Below, piece by piece: positions 19,840 through 32,400 of a stretch of 64,000 nucleotides of DNA. The position numbers were made by a program, and so were the translations under genes. The notes under the pieces were generated by a model. The model made no database searches and was not told the DNA's origin. It worked only from the letters and a program-made list of their open reading frames with translations. Where the stretch lies: NCBI GenBank assembly GCA_910591455.2, contig OU342807.1, forward strand, positions 14,872,594 through 14,936,593. Direction: 5' to 3'. This DNA comes from Pholis gunnellus. Taxonomy: Eukaryota; Chordata; Actinopteri; Perciformes; Pholidae. How positions within the stretch are numbered: position 1 is the first letter of the stretch; each line of letters begins with the position of its first letter.

Positions 19840-20689
19840 ACCTTAAAAGTCAGTTCACCTTAAGCGTGCCTGAGCCGAAGCAGCCAGAGCTGTAGCTGAC
19901 TTTTGGGCAAACCCCTTCACTTTAATCAGCAGCTGACTGACAAGCAAGACACATGAATTTAGCTTGGGTCTCCTCACGGTTCTTGAAGAGTTGTAGCATT
20001 TATAGGTGCACACACTGCAGCTGGTAACAAATGCCTGATAATCTAGCGATGCTGCTTTTCGGTCATTTTTTGGGGAAAAACCATGTGTAAGTCTCCATAC
20101 TAAACATGGACAAGTGTAATTTAATTCTTTATTGCTAAAAAAAAAAAACTGGGCCACAAATCTTTGGTTCCCTTTAGGGTCCTTTGTCCCACTGATGAGC
20201 AGGGATTTTGTGAAGGGCCTAACACAGCCAGCATTTTGTGAATCTTGGCACAAGTATAAATGCATGTGCAAGCTCCAGTCGCAGGTGCACACAGGTGGGG
20301 CCAAGTCATTTTTATTCCATTTCTGTGACCAGAGGCAGTCTCGAAAAGAGTTTGGAGCATTGCGAGTATATTGCTCTTGTCTGGGGTGTGCATATTCCCA
20401 AGGTCCAAATATCCAGCTACCCGAATAGGCTACCATTAGAAGATAATGTCCCCTTTTATGTTGAATCCAACGTTGAAGATATTGTAATGCCCATCACCAT
20501 GTGTTCTGTTCATAATGATGCACATTCAATTATTTAAAAAGACAATCGGGTATGCACAGGGACAACTGTGCAATCATAGAACAATAAAATCTTTATTGGC
20601 TATCTAGATGTATTATTTTTATTAACTAAAGTAATTAATAAACGACTTTAGGGGGGTAAATGTTCTTCTTTTTCAAGAACATTATGACA
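19840..20689. other. Unassigned non-coding DNA
   Basis: Both strands hold open frames of 95-193 codons here, but they overlap one another, show no domain or compositional support, and the longest contains a poly-A-derived FFFF run. No gene called. Confidence 0.5.
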
Positions 20690-21250
20690 TTCTGTGAATG
20701 CAGCACCCATGGAATTTTACACTGCACAGATTAGCGTAGAGCTTTCGGACTTCTTCTAACTTATAGCTCTTTTACGTTTACTCACTGCATTTCCTGACAG
20801 AACATTACGGTTAAATCAGACGGCAACCTCCGGTTCTGAAAAGTGAAACCAATGTGAAAGTGCCTTAAACTTATATTCTGTCCTGGCCATCGGGGGGCGA
20901 CTCCTCTGGTTGTATGGAGGTCTTAGAGAAAAGAACCCTACTTCTCAGTAAACATTGTAAACATGACTTTATGGTCTCAAGTCGTATTCAATACAGCATA
21001 ATGCCTGTTTTGTAAATCATGGTCCCATTTAGAGTCCAACGACAATATAGCAGTGTGTGCTTTAGGGCGGGACTACTTTGTTATTGACTGGTCACTACCG
21101 TTACCAGAGCCGCATATACATCGTCTTTACGTCACTCCTCCGCAGTCCAAATATGGTCACTTCAGTTCACTGGTTGTGAGAAATGTAAACAAGATGGCGA
21201 AGGCCAAAATGCCAAACTCGAGCCTTCAAAACATGCACAAGAAATAGGTA
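20690..21250 (+). repeat. Dispersed teleost repeat
   Basis: The run of motifs ggcaacctccggttctgaaa, gtcctggccatcggggggcg, cctctggttgtat, cttctcagtaaacattgtaa, tttagggcgggactac and aagatggcgaaggccaaaat matches, from memory, a very common dispersed repeat of teleost genomes. Its class is unknown to me. No coding capacity. Confidence 0.5.
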
Positions 21251-22227
21251 AATCAAATATTCCCTCCCCAAACTCTGAAGGCTCATAAATAAAGCTTTGT
21301 GCAGTTAGAAGTAGAATAGCAGTAGAGTGGACGTTCCTATTCAAATGACCGTAGCGGGAATTTTATCCTATATGTCTAACAAAACATTCAGTGCTTCCCG
21401 TACCGCTTTTTATTTTCATGTTTTTGAACCTGCATCAGTCAGCGGACTTCACTCTCCTTTATTATTGCTGCCTTTTCCAGCACATTACATGTTATAGACT
21501 GATTTTGGTTTTCTGGGATTGCATTTACAAAAGGGATGTTTTAAAAGTTTCCTTGAACAGTAGAGGCAATTTGACATGCAGGCTTAGTTATAACCTCTCA
21601 TTAGCTGTTCCCTGGCAAACTAATAATGGGTAAGTTTAGCCACAAAAGTGATGAATACTTCAAGATAAAACATTTGAATAAAATGTCTCATGCAGAATCC
21701 AGTAGTTATTTTGTAAATCAATTAAGTTTGTTCTCTTGACATCTACGTACCACACAGTGTACTTGCATGATTGCTCTCTTTGTCTATAGACTAAAGATTT
21801 GAGATACAGACAATAAGTGGATCTTTTAATTAAAGCATTGATCAAATGTGCAGCCGGCGGTAGAAAATTCCAGTGTAGCTTTTTGAATGTTAACCCTACC
21901 ACATATGTGAACTAGAGTGGCACTGCGAGGGCTAAAACAGTTTCCATTAGTGATTTGTGTATCCATCCCATTCAGATCTGCTTAAAAATGTAATGGTTAC
22001 ATAACACACCTTTGCAACAAGTATCATGGAATTCAGGCCAGTACTTTTTCTATAGTCCTGCTTACACACAAACAACCAAAGCAATCCAAAAAACATAACA
22101 TCCTTGCCAGAGGCAATAAACTAAATGCATAAAGGTTTTCTGATCTCCTTTCACTTTTAACAGCAACATCCACTGGCACTAGTCGACCAGCACCTCCATT
22201 TCCTCATAAACGTGAGGCAGACGCTAT
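21251..22227. other. Unassigned non-coding DNA
   Basis: No gene or element recognised. Confidence 0.5.
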
Positions 22228-22360
22228 TCAGAACCAGAATCAGAACCGTTGATTGACAAGTACGTTACACGTACAAGGAATTTGACTTGGTGACTGGTGC
22301 ATAACAATGAACATAGTGCAATAATGAAGACATAATATAAAAAATTGCAATAAAATATGA
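22228..22360 (+). repeat. Fragment of a dispersed retroposon-like repeat
   Basis: Motifs agaaccagaatcagaacc, acacgtacaaggaatttgac and ggtgcataacaatgaaca resemble a repeat often seen in fish and other vertebrates (probably the 3' part of a LINE or SINE). Limits approximate. Confidence 0.4.
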
Positions 22361-25300
22361 TAATTTATTAGCACCCAGCCCTCAGAAATACAATACTACA
22401 ATACTATTTGTCCTCGGGTGAGTATAGTATGGCAGAGACGAGCACCCAGGTGTCCAGAGCCAGTAATGCAATATACACAGATAATCAAGACCCACATTAG
22501 ATCGCCTTCTGTAGACCAAAACCTTGCCAAGTAGTTTGGTTGCCTAAACCGAACCAAATTGTGACTGAAAACTTAAATTTATAATATAAAAAATTCTGAA
22601 AATAATAAGTCACCTAAGTGTAACCATAAGCTTCCTGCGAGACTCGATTTCTAGTTCTAAGTACTGAGTTTAAATCATCCATCCACCACAACCTACTCCC
22701 TTTAACCTACTAAGTAACATTTATAGTACCACTATTACTAGTATTACTGCTAAATAGCCGAATATCTGCCGTGTGACTAATCTCACTCTGGTGCAAATAG
22801 AACCTCCATGAGCCATCTATTTCATATACGCGTTTAAAAGTGGGCAGTTGGGCTGTGATGGTAGGTCGGTCTTTCCTTAGACTGGTTGAGACAGCTGAGA
22901 AAGGTCCTGGTTCGGAAATTCCGAGGTTTAGCAGTAAGGCTCTCAATCACTACATCACTTTCTTGTGACTCCTCTCAAAACAGCCTTTTTTTTTTTTTTA
23001 ACAAGGCGGATTCTCATCCTGTATCTCAACAGTGACAGCTCCACCCCTGCGCCAACAGGGTGTGGATAAATCATCCTCAACCACTCCATGTGGTGCAGGG
23101 GAGTCGTATGTGAGAATTCACACTGCATGAATCAGATATTTGAGGTTGGACTGGTTCAGCTTGATTTGATAATGTAGACATGGCCACTTTATGCAATGAG
23201 GCTTCAGATGTGATGCTATTTCCATTTTGATGTGACGAGGTGCATGCAGGTGTTCACAATCAAGTGTAATCATTGCAGTTTCATAAGCATAAAGAGGGAT
23301 AACGGATTCAGATGAGACTATATGATTGGACTGAGTTGCAGCTGGTGGTGATGCATATTTTAAAAAAAGCGTTGGAGTTATTGCTTGTAGCAGTTTTAAT
23401 GATTAATAATTAGTTCATATAAAATGATCTTTCAATAATGAATAACTCGGTTATGAATCATAAAACCATGAATTACTGTAGAAAGTTGATGAAGAGTGAT
23501 GGCACTCAGCTTCAGCTATAAGACACAATTAGTTTAAGCAACATCATTTAACATTAGATTATGTAATTATGTAAAAACATGGAACTACTTAAACATTTCA
23601 TATAAATAACTCAAGCCTGAATCCCAGGGTTGCTAGGGAGTTCTTGTCATGGGATACAGTGACTTTAATATTCCATATACACACAATTGTTATCAAGTTC
23701 TTAAAAAAAAAAATTTATTGGACAAACTACATAACTAAATTACTGAAAAGAAAATAAATGAATAAAAGATCAAATGAACAGAATATGATGACGAGGAAAA
23801 TGATTGAAGGGTCACATGTGACCCAGTGGAATCAGTGACTTATTGATTGTTTAATTATTTTCTAATTTTTAACAAATTAAATGATTCCATATTTGAAAGC
23901 AGGGCTGTCTCAGCTGGAGAACAGTACCAAACACTTTTATTTAAATCATTGAATAAAACCTAATCAGTTAAATTAGAATGAATAAAACAATTGCGCAACA
24001 GATGACAACATGGTTATACAAACATCAGCGACCAGTTTGGCTCGTAAAGGGAAGGTGGTGCTCGTCTGTGGCTGTATCGGCTCTAAAGCACCCTCGCCCG
24101 AGACCTCGGCACTTCTCCGTGTCCATGACCTTAATGCTCCCTCACTGCTTTAAGCCGTTTGTTTGGCGGAAATAGGTCTCCTACATTTTTTACAGCTCCT
24201 CTTTTAAACGCTTAAGGTGAGTGTTGCTACTCTCACACGCGCACACAAAACAAACAGACACACACACATTATGTGACTGACGCGAGAAAAGATTTCACAA
24301 CAAACACAAACGTGTCTGTCTGACTCACAAGGCAACGATGCAGGACTCGGTACACCATAGATATATCGGCTTCTTCAATAGTCACGGTTATGAAACCAGG
24401 GTTTGTATAACCAGGGTTATGGTGAAAGGGGTGAATCCCGAATTCCATACTCTGTGTGTGTGTTGTAATCCGAGTATCTCTGTGCTCTAATTTTGCCGGT
24501 CCGGCCCCGAACGCTTTTAGTGCACGTGAGTGTGAATGTGAGGTTACGCGTGACCTTTCTCTTCGGTCTATCCCCAGTCAGATTAGATTAGCTGCTGGTG
24601 TGAATATTGCAAATGAAGGCAATATTTAGTCATGCTGATTTTTCAGAGAAATTATTTGGCAAAATTACTAAATGCTATTTTAGAAGTTTGTCCTACATTC
24701 TTGCAGTTCAATATAGTTGCTGGAGTCCATGTTGTGTTTTAAGTTTCGAGGCGAATAAGGTTAGAAAAAAGTTATGTTATTTCCCAAACCGCACACATGG
24801 CCTATAGCTCGCACACAAACATCCAGGAATATTCACCCTCTCCAGCCTCCCAGCCTCATCTCTGAAGATGAAATATATTGAGTTGGTGCTACAGACAGTC
24901 CCACTTGATAAGCGCCTCAGTCATGCAGAAAAACATCTTCCACATTCTCATAATGTAGACAAAATGCCATTTACATGATCCATCGCCTCAAGATAATGTC
25001 TCCCTTTGTGGGTTTGGAAGTGTCTCTGTGTGAGTGCTACTGTATGTATGTGTGGGTGTGTGTGTGTGTGTTGGAGAGACCTCTTCTCTTTATGTCCTTT
25101 CTGTTTGCCACACTTATGGGTTCAAAGTTTCTCTTTTTTTTGGAAGAAAAAAAACCCATAATGTACATTACTGAGAATATCACACTAAAGGCAATGCTAG
25201 AAATTGCAATTTAAACATCACCAGAACCCATGTTTGCTATAGCAAAGTTATTTGAAGAACTGTTTGGATTGTTCTTTATTTTCATCTGAAGCATTTTGCT

Positions 25301-28300
25301 ATGATTTCTTATTAGGGGCTGTAATGATTATTAATCAGTCGGTACAAAGACTGTACGACAGCTCCAAATGCAGCTGGATGTTTATTTGTTCTTCACTCTC
25401 AGAGGAAACGTATCTCAGTATCTCATATCGGTATGTTTAAACAATATGTGTCTGGCCCTGACATTGGATTAACAGCAGCACTAGCCTGGTGTTGCAGGGC
25501 CTGAACCCTGAGTCACCTGATAAGTTTCTGATTCAAGCTCAGTTTGAATGTTGACTTCTCCTCTGCACCATACTCACAAAACCAGCTCAAAGCAATGTCC
25601 TTCACTGCTGTTCGAGGGCCGGCGTTCTACCCTGCCATGACTAAGAAGGTGATGGAAACTTTCACACATGTCAGCTAGCTAAATTTAGTACCAGAGGAAA
25701 AAAAGAAGGTCTTTGGGGTTTACCTCCGCTCCTGAACCAGGCAGGTGCGAGAACTCCTCTCAGGCAGATCACACGTCTGCCTGCCAGGCGCCACGGTGAG
25801 AAAATGGCTGACAGTCCAGGATGACTGCTGCAATTGCAGCTGCGATGTGCGCGGCAAGACTGAGAATGTGAATTTAAAAGAAGGTGGTGTAGTTTGACAG
25901 GGCGGGTTGTACACTGTCTACGCCATCAGAGCGGATGGTCTGTGGATTTTAGTTTTTAAATTGTTTTCTCTTAATCTCCCAGCAGATCCGTCTCTCTGTC
26001 TATAACTGGCAGTCTCTCTCTCTCTCTCTCTTTCTGGATATGTGCTTCTCTTCCTTTCTCTGTCGCACAAAAGATGGAGGGTGTACAGTTTATGTAACAA
26101 CCATTTGGAGAGGGCACATTGGGAACAAAAGAAATGACGACCATCAGATAGTGATTATCTTCGCAGACTCATTCACGGGATGAAGTTAATACATATTGCA
26201 AAGCTCTCATCTGCCCCGACCGTCGACGGCCCCTTTATCCATTATAGGCTTGGCTCAATATGTATTTCTCAACTAAAGGTTGATCGAAGGTGCGATGGGG
26301 GCCGAGGCGCCTTGAAATAAATGAAACTTTGACCCACATCTCCAACCATCCCACTAAATTAGAAATCCATACTTCATTTCTCGGGCAGAACTCTTGTTTC
26401 TGCGAGGCGGACGGCTGATGTGGGGAGCCGTGATAGGCACTCAGTCAGTGTTCGGTGGGGCTCGTGCTCTTTGTGCCGCGGTGCTAACTGGTGGAAAGCA
26501 CGGGATGATGGAAGGAGGGATGAGAACACTGACCTTTAGATAATCATCTCATGGCTGGGTTAAGGAAGCACAGTATTTTGGGGGAAGAAGAATTCAGTTT
26601 TACTTTCTTGGGGATTAGAGTTCAAACCAATGTGGCCAAATGTAAAGATCCACGAGTTTAGTCTGCTCTATAAGTGACGGAAAGAAATAATCTGTCTTTG
26701 TTTGTTGGATTCAGTGGTTCAAGATTGATGAAGGTTGATGTCTGATTTTGCTATTGGATTTGATGCCATTTCAGGGGACCTGAAGAATCTGGAAGAATCT
26801 GCAGTCAAAGTGTGCGACAGCATTATAAGCCAGTAGATGTGATTTTGCTTAGGGTTGCAAAGGATCACACAATGTCTGGTACATTTCCATTAAGTTTTAC
26901 AATTTGGGGATTTTTGCACATCTATTATAAAAACCCCGCACTGTTTAATAGTATACTCATTTGGTGAGGGATACACACATGCATCTCGGTCTTATGGCAT
27001 GTTTTAGTCCAAAGAATGCCCATTTAATTATATCGTAAACGGGCACCGCATTCAGCAGCACTCTATTCTATTCATGTGCAGCTTATTACTGGAGTGAATA
27101 TATATTGTGTGTTTTTTTTATATTGTCTTGATATTACAAGAAGATCGTAGCCTAAAGTCAGGTCAACAGTTTATAACGTTACCATTTAAGATGTAGCTTT
27201 ATTAAACCAATCGAGGAGATTTAATTATCTCCTTTCCTTCATTCTTTCTTCTATAGATTAGTTGCTTTGCTTTAAACCTTAAGTGTATCCACAGACCTCA
27301 CTGACTGGCTGCTGGCTGTTGCAACTTTTATAGAGTTACGGTGGTATTGATCCTCTCTTCCAAATCTTGTAAAGAAATGTGTTTCATTAATGTCAAACTG
27401 TTCCTTTAAATGGATCTAGTACCATTCATGTTTATGTATTACAAGTATGTACTCCATCAACGTTGAATTATAATTTAGATTAAATTAGAAAGCCATGGAG
27501 TCAAGTTGAGCCTAGTATTCGGTGCACTTGTTTGCAGCTAAAGGACCTTTAATTAAATATTTCCCCAACCAGCTTCTATCTATAAGCAATGACAATAACA
27601 CACACTGTTCTGCAGGGAAAGGTATCATCACAGTTTTGGTAATTCCCCATTAGAGATATCTGTTTTTGTGTCTTTTGTCTGTGCTCTTGTCCCCGGGCTG
27701 AAGAGGGGGTGGTGCTACATTGAACATTTTTTCCATCCACAAATCATAATTTCGGAACATTTGATTCAGAATCTGGTAACATCTTGTGAGGTTATTTGCT
27801 TATGTTATCAGGCCACTTTAAATCAGATCTGATCATATCAATTCCACACAGATGAAGCAGATTAACTGAGATTTTAATTTGATTATTGATTATTTAATTA
27901 TTGCAGAAATCCTACGATTTGAAACATACTTTTAGGGCGTTATATAAAATGACCCCCATTGGCATGCCTAAATAAATCAAGTTCCTCCCAACATAAGTTG
28001 CTGGTTGGTCTTGTGACAATGTGGTTGTATGAATGCTTTTACCAAACGGACCTATACACTGTAGCTGTGTCCACCTGTTCAGTATGAGGTGGTCCCAGAT
28101 GGGCTCCTGTCGAGCCCCAGTTTGTGGGCCTACAGGTCCTCGCATCATTACTTAGGGCACGCTTTGTTAAACATTAGTAGCTGAAAGTAAGATGAATCCC
28201 CGATGTATGGGCAGATGATAACGTTCAAGCCCAGTAACACACTGTTCACCCTTTTCCTTGGTTTTCATTAAAATGGGCTCTAACCATGTCTCCTGGCAAC

Positions 28301-31283
28301 AGGGGTAAACAGCTGCACTCAGAATATTATCCAAACGGTAAACAAAAAGTGTGAACGCAAAGCAGCATGGGTGGAAAGAAAGGAAAAAATCAAACAGACT
28401 TAGAATAACAAACCCAGTTTAAAAACAACCCCAAACTCCAACTGAGAATGTTTTATTTTTCATTTTTTATCAACACTTCACTTCATATTTTAACTATTTT
28501 CCAGCCAATGAGCGTCTAACCATAACAAACCTCGAGATGTGTAAGTGGATATGCAAATAGTACGTATATTGTAGGGATCCTTTATAACTGACTGAATTCA
28601 GTATTCTCGTTGATCTGCCCTGGAACTAAATCTTTGCCCTTCTGACTGCCACGATGACATTTACCTGCTTATCCACACATAATATTCCGATTACGTGAGG
28701 GTCAGGGGTTTGTGTCAGACTCTAGGCAAATGTTGAACCATGTGTCATATGTCAGCTCGTATGCCTTTTTCGCTTCACTGGCGTGACCAGTGTTGAATTA
28801 TCCATCACTTAATGAGGCAAGCTGACTCAAATTTGTTTGGTTTGTGTTTGCAACTGTGACCTGGGGAGCAAGTTCAGGGGGAGGGTCACACTCACTGATG
28901 CAAGCGTCATCTACTGCAGTATTGAACGGATGAGCTCACAATTATTTCAAATTGTCCTATTCGGTTTAGAGTTTGATACATAATGGTACTGTAGATCCAC
29001 ATTGAACTGAGCAGCCCGTTGATTCCTTGCTCCTCCTGATGCTCTCTTTGAGGATAATGGTATTGCACTGAGTTGCAAATCTACTGGGGCTCTCTCGCTC
29101 ATTTGCAATCAGGAAGCATTTTTGGCAGACACACTGCTGCCTTCTTTAATTGGACTTAAAGTGATCACATTTAAATGCACGTGGAACATTCTGTCTTCTT
29201 ACACAAAATGAATATGTTGCAACAATCTACAAACAATTCAATATTGTGTTTATTTTCATTATTAATAATGTCTTTATGTTGCTGATATTTTGTTTCATAA
29301 AAACATTTCCCCATAACTTCCATTCGCCTTCTGCTTTCCATTCCCCTTTGTCCTAAACACTTTGTTAATTTGAGATCTTTTCAGTCAAACAGTAATCACT
29401 GTTATCTTATTTTTGATATGGAAGAAATAATCATACTTTTCACCAGTCCCATTTCAATATGAGTCCTTTCTCTTTCCATCAGAATCCGTCTCTCTCTGCT
29501 CTAGACTTTGCACTGGAGGAAGAGGTCAGGAGAACTGGACGACTGTCGAGCACCCAGCGGGATGCGTTTGATACTGTCGAGAATCATTTGGCACTGGTGC
29601 GGGGTGTGCCAGGAGCGTGTCAGCCTGATTTAGGCTTCCTCTGTTGGAACTGGCTGGCGAATGCACAGGGATTACCGTCACACCGCAATTGGACACCCAC
29701 ACACACACACATATATATATATATACGGCGGACGTGAACTTGTATTTACATATAAAGATTCCCAGCATGAGAAACACAAACATAATCTGATAAGTATGCA
29801 CACATATACATATTCCATGACCGCACACACACACACGCAGCCGCAACGCTGTCTCATGCGATCACGGCGCAGGGCCGGACTGAGACTGGGGGGAGAAAAG
29901 TGCGCATGGAGAGGTGTCCTAACGTTTCACAACATTACAGTGAACGCGCCGCTCTGTAGAGAAGCCGGCAGTTCATGAAATAATTCAGCACACCCACAGC
30001 ATGAGGTAGCCAAGCGAGGGATCATCTCGGGGAGAAAGGGAGAGGCACAGACACCGCCGCGGACTCATTCAATTAATTTTTATTAGGTTTGTATGAATAT
30101 ATGTGATTTAATGTGGATTATGCCTGAGTGCCTTGTATTGAAAGGATTTGGATTCTTGATACTTTATTTGCATGTAGGTCTTGACACACACACACACACA
30201 CACACACTAGCTCTTGCGTCTGCCTCTGTTGCTGTAGTTACCTTAAAAGCCTTTGCCTTCATTCCCTCCTGTTAGGAGTATGTCACTGTTGTGGTTCCCT
30301 TGTAGTCTGTTTAGGTGTACACCTAGCCCACTGCCTGAACCTAAACATGGCAAACTGTCGTATGAAATCTATTTACACCTAAGAAGCTACACCCACATTT
30401 CCATATTTAATCATAGACACTGCAGGTAAATAATGCAACAGGGCTTTCATACAGTGATGAATGACACGACAGCACCTCCATTATTACTTCGTAATCAACC
30501 CCTTTAGGTTCATATGTACGTGTGTGTGTGTGTGTGTGTGAGAGAGACAGACAGTGAGGCTACCTTGAGGTGGGAATCGCGGCAGGCATTATTTCATGAA
30601 TTTCATTAGTGAGGTGAAAATAATTTCCTTGGCACAGAGTATTGTAATTCAGCTATTGTTGTTAATCCAAATTTAATATGTTAAAAATGATTACAGGGGT
30701 GCTGTAGGAGAGGGGCGGTGGTGCATTTCTGCAGCGAGTCAAAGTATCTCCCCGTCTCCTCAGATTTACTCTCCTTTGTTTGCGCTGTTTTGTATTTTCT
30801 TGTTTTCAAGACAAGCTTGTTTATGCCCTCCTCTTTTCTACTGCATATTGTATCTCTCCCTTTATCTCCTCCCTATCACATATGAACACAGGCCACTTTC
30901 ATCTTCCGCTAGCTTTGTAAACAGTGATCATAGCAAATAGTTCAATAATGTTGATATTCTTGCTTTGAAGAATGGGACCAGAGTGTAAATCCATGCATAT
31001 GCGATCGCTGTTTGATGTCGCTATTTGGGTTTTTCGACTATTGTGGATCACAGACGTGGATGCTTGACACATTGTTCCAACCTCCACATAAATTAATCAT
31101 TGAATGAAGGAAAAGGAATCATTTTATCTTTAAGGAGTATAAATACGAACAGTGACTCATTCATCCATGCCGACTGGATAAGAATAAGAGTGGCTGTTTA
31201 AAGGAAACGGTGTAATTGCAGTATTTTCAAAGAAAATACAATCTTGGCAAAGGAAAGGAATACATATTCTTTAAAGAGGTACG

Positions 31284-31355
<72 letters not shown>

Positions 31356-31728
31356 GAACCCCTTGTCTGTTGAAATTGCACCCATTTTTCAAAGTTCTCT
31401 CTGAACTCAGAAGTTCAGCTGAGGTAGCAGTCACGCTTTATCTTCCCCTCACAGGGGGGTGGACTTTTTTTTTTTTTTCTCCACAGAAAAGGGACAGTGG
31501 AAAACCTGAGAAGAGCACATCAGACTTGTGGCAGGATATGTGAGAAGGCCTGTAGGGGCAAGTTCAACTCCAGACACACTGTGGCAGAGCTGTACAGAAC
31601 ACACACAAAAAGAATACCTGTGGTGTACCTGCAGTCTACTGTCGGGCAACTTTGCACTAGAAACTAAATTTCTCTCCCGTTCCAGTTTCTGATATCGAAG
31701 CCAAGGGTGTCGGTCAATATTAAGTATA
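22361..31728. other. Long non-coding stretch with scattered microsatellites
   Basis: No exon is supported. Visible simple repeats include poly-T/A near 22,985 and 23,703, (CT)n near 26,012-26,030, (CA/TA)n at 29,700-29,727, (CA)n at 30,184-30,207, (GT)n at 30,518-30,541 and poly-T near 31,467. A GC-richer block at 26,200-26,520 and an AT-rich block with TAAT-type words at 30,585-30,730 look less like repeats and could be conserved non-coding DNA. Confidence 0.5.
31284..31354. repeat. (TA)n microsatellite
   Basis: About 70 bp of nearly pure TA with single C interruptions near 31,298. Confidence 0.95.
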
Positions 31729-31730
31729 TA

Positions 31731-32096
31731 CATTACCGTTCAAAAGTTTGGGGTCACTTAGAAATGTCCTTATTTCTCAAAGAAAAGCACTGTTTCTTTC
31801 AATGAAGATAACATTAAATTAATCAGAAATACACTCTATACATTGTTAATGTGGTTAATGACTATTCTAGGTGGAAACGTCTGGTTTTTAATGAAATATC
31901 TACATAGGAGTATCTGGAGCATCACATTTGTGGTTCGATTATACTCTCAACATGGCCAGAAAAAGAGAACTTCCATGTGAAACTCGCCAGTCTATTCTTG
32001 TTCTTAGAAATGAAGCTATTCCATGCGAGGAATTGCGAAGAAACTGAAAATTGACACAAAATTGTCTGGGTGACCCCAAACTTTTGAACGGTAGTG
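31731..32096 (+). mobile_element. Internally deleted Tc1/mariner element
   Basis: Starts with an ACCGTTCAAAAGTTTGGGGT-type end and finishes with the matching inverse (ACCCCAAACTTTTGAACGGT). It is flanked by TA on both sides (31,729-31,730 and 32,097-32,098), as Tc1/mariner insertions are. This is a familiar teleost Tc1 family. Full-length members are ~1.2-1.6 kb; this copy is only 366 bp. It keeps the left end, the first ~30 transposase codons and the right end, so the middle and catalytic DDE region are deleted. Confidence 0.85.
31952..32047 (+). pseudogene. Tc1 transposase N-terminal remnant
   Basis: Opens MARKRELPCETRQSILVLRN, the first helix of the paired-like DNA-binding domain of Tc1 transposases. 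Comparison with the family suggests a 1-nt deletion near 32,014 (around aatgaagctatt). It throws the frame into a TGA at 32,045. Downstream coding sequence is absent because of the internal deletion. Confidence 0.7.
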
Positions 32097-32179
32097 TACT
32101 TGCTCATAAAAGTCCATGATATGTTATAAAGACGTTCATGGCTCCTCGATGATGAATGCAAATGACTTCCTCCAGTGGA

Positions 32180-32400
32180 ATATCTTGATGAATTTTTGTC
32201 AAAATATTCACGGCTCTATGGAAATGTATCTTACTGACTTTGGTGATCCCTTGACCTTTCCTCTAGAGCCACAATGAGGTTCACATATTGTATATTTAAA
32301 TAAAAATGCCTCAACAACTTTTGGCTGGATTGCTATGAAATTTGGTTCACACATTGATGTTTCCCTTAGGATGAGGAGCAGTAACTTTGTTAGTCTTGTT
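32180..32400 (-). repeat. Dispersed teleost repeat (tgttagcatgctaac type), opposite orientation
   Basis: Words gactttggtgatcccttgac, aacaacttttggctggattg and tatgaaatttggttcacaca are the complementary-strand hallmarks of the repeat at 360-650. Diverged. Confidence 0.45.

Noticed and set aside
19855..20436. 193-codon minus-strand frame
   Set aside because: No recognisable domain, a poly-A-derived FFFF run, and competing frames on both strands over the same bases.
29459..29737. Possible coding exon starting after a cag acceptor-like site
   Set aside because: The frame has no recognisable domain and ends in a CA repeat; no partner exons are visible.
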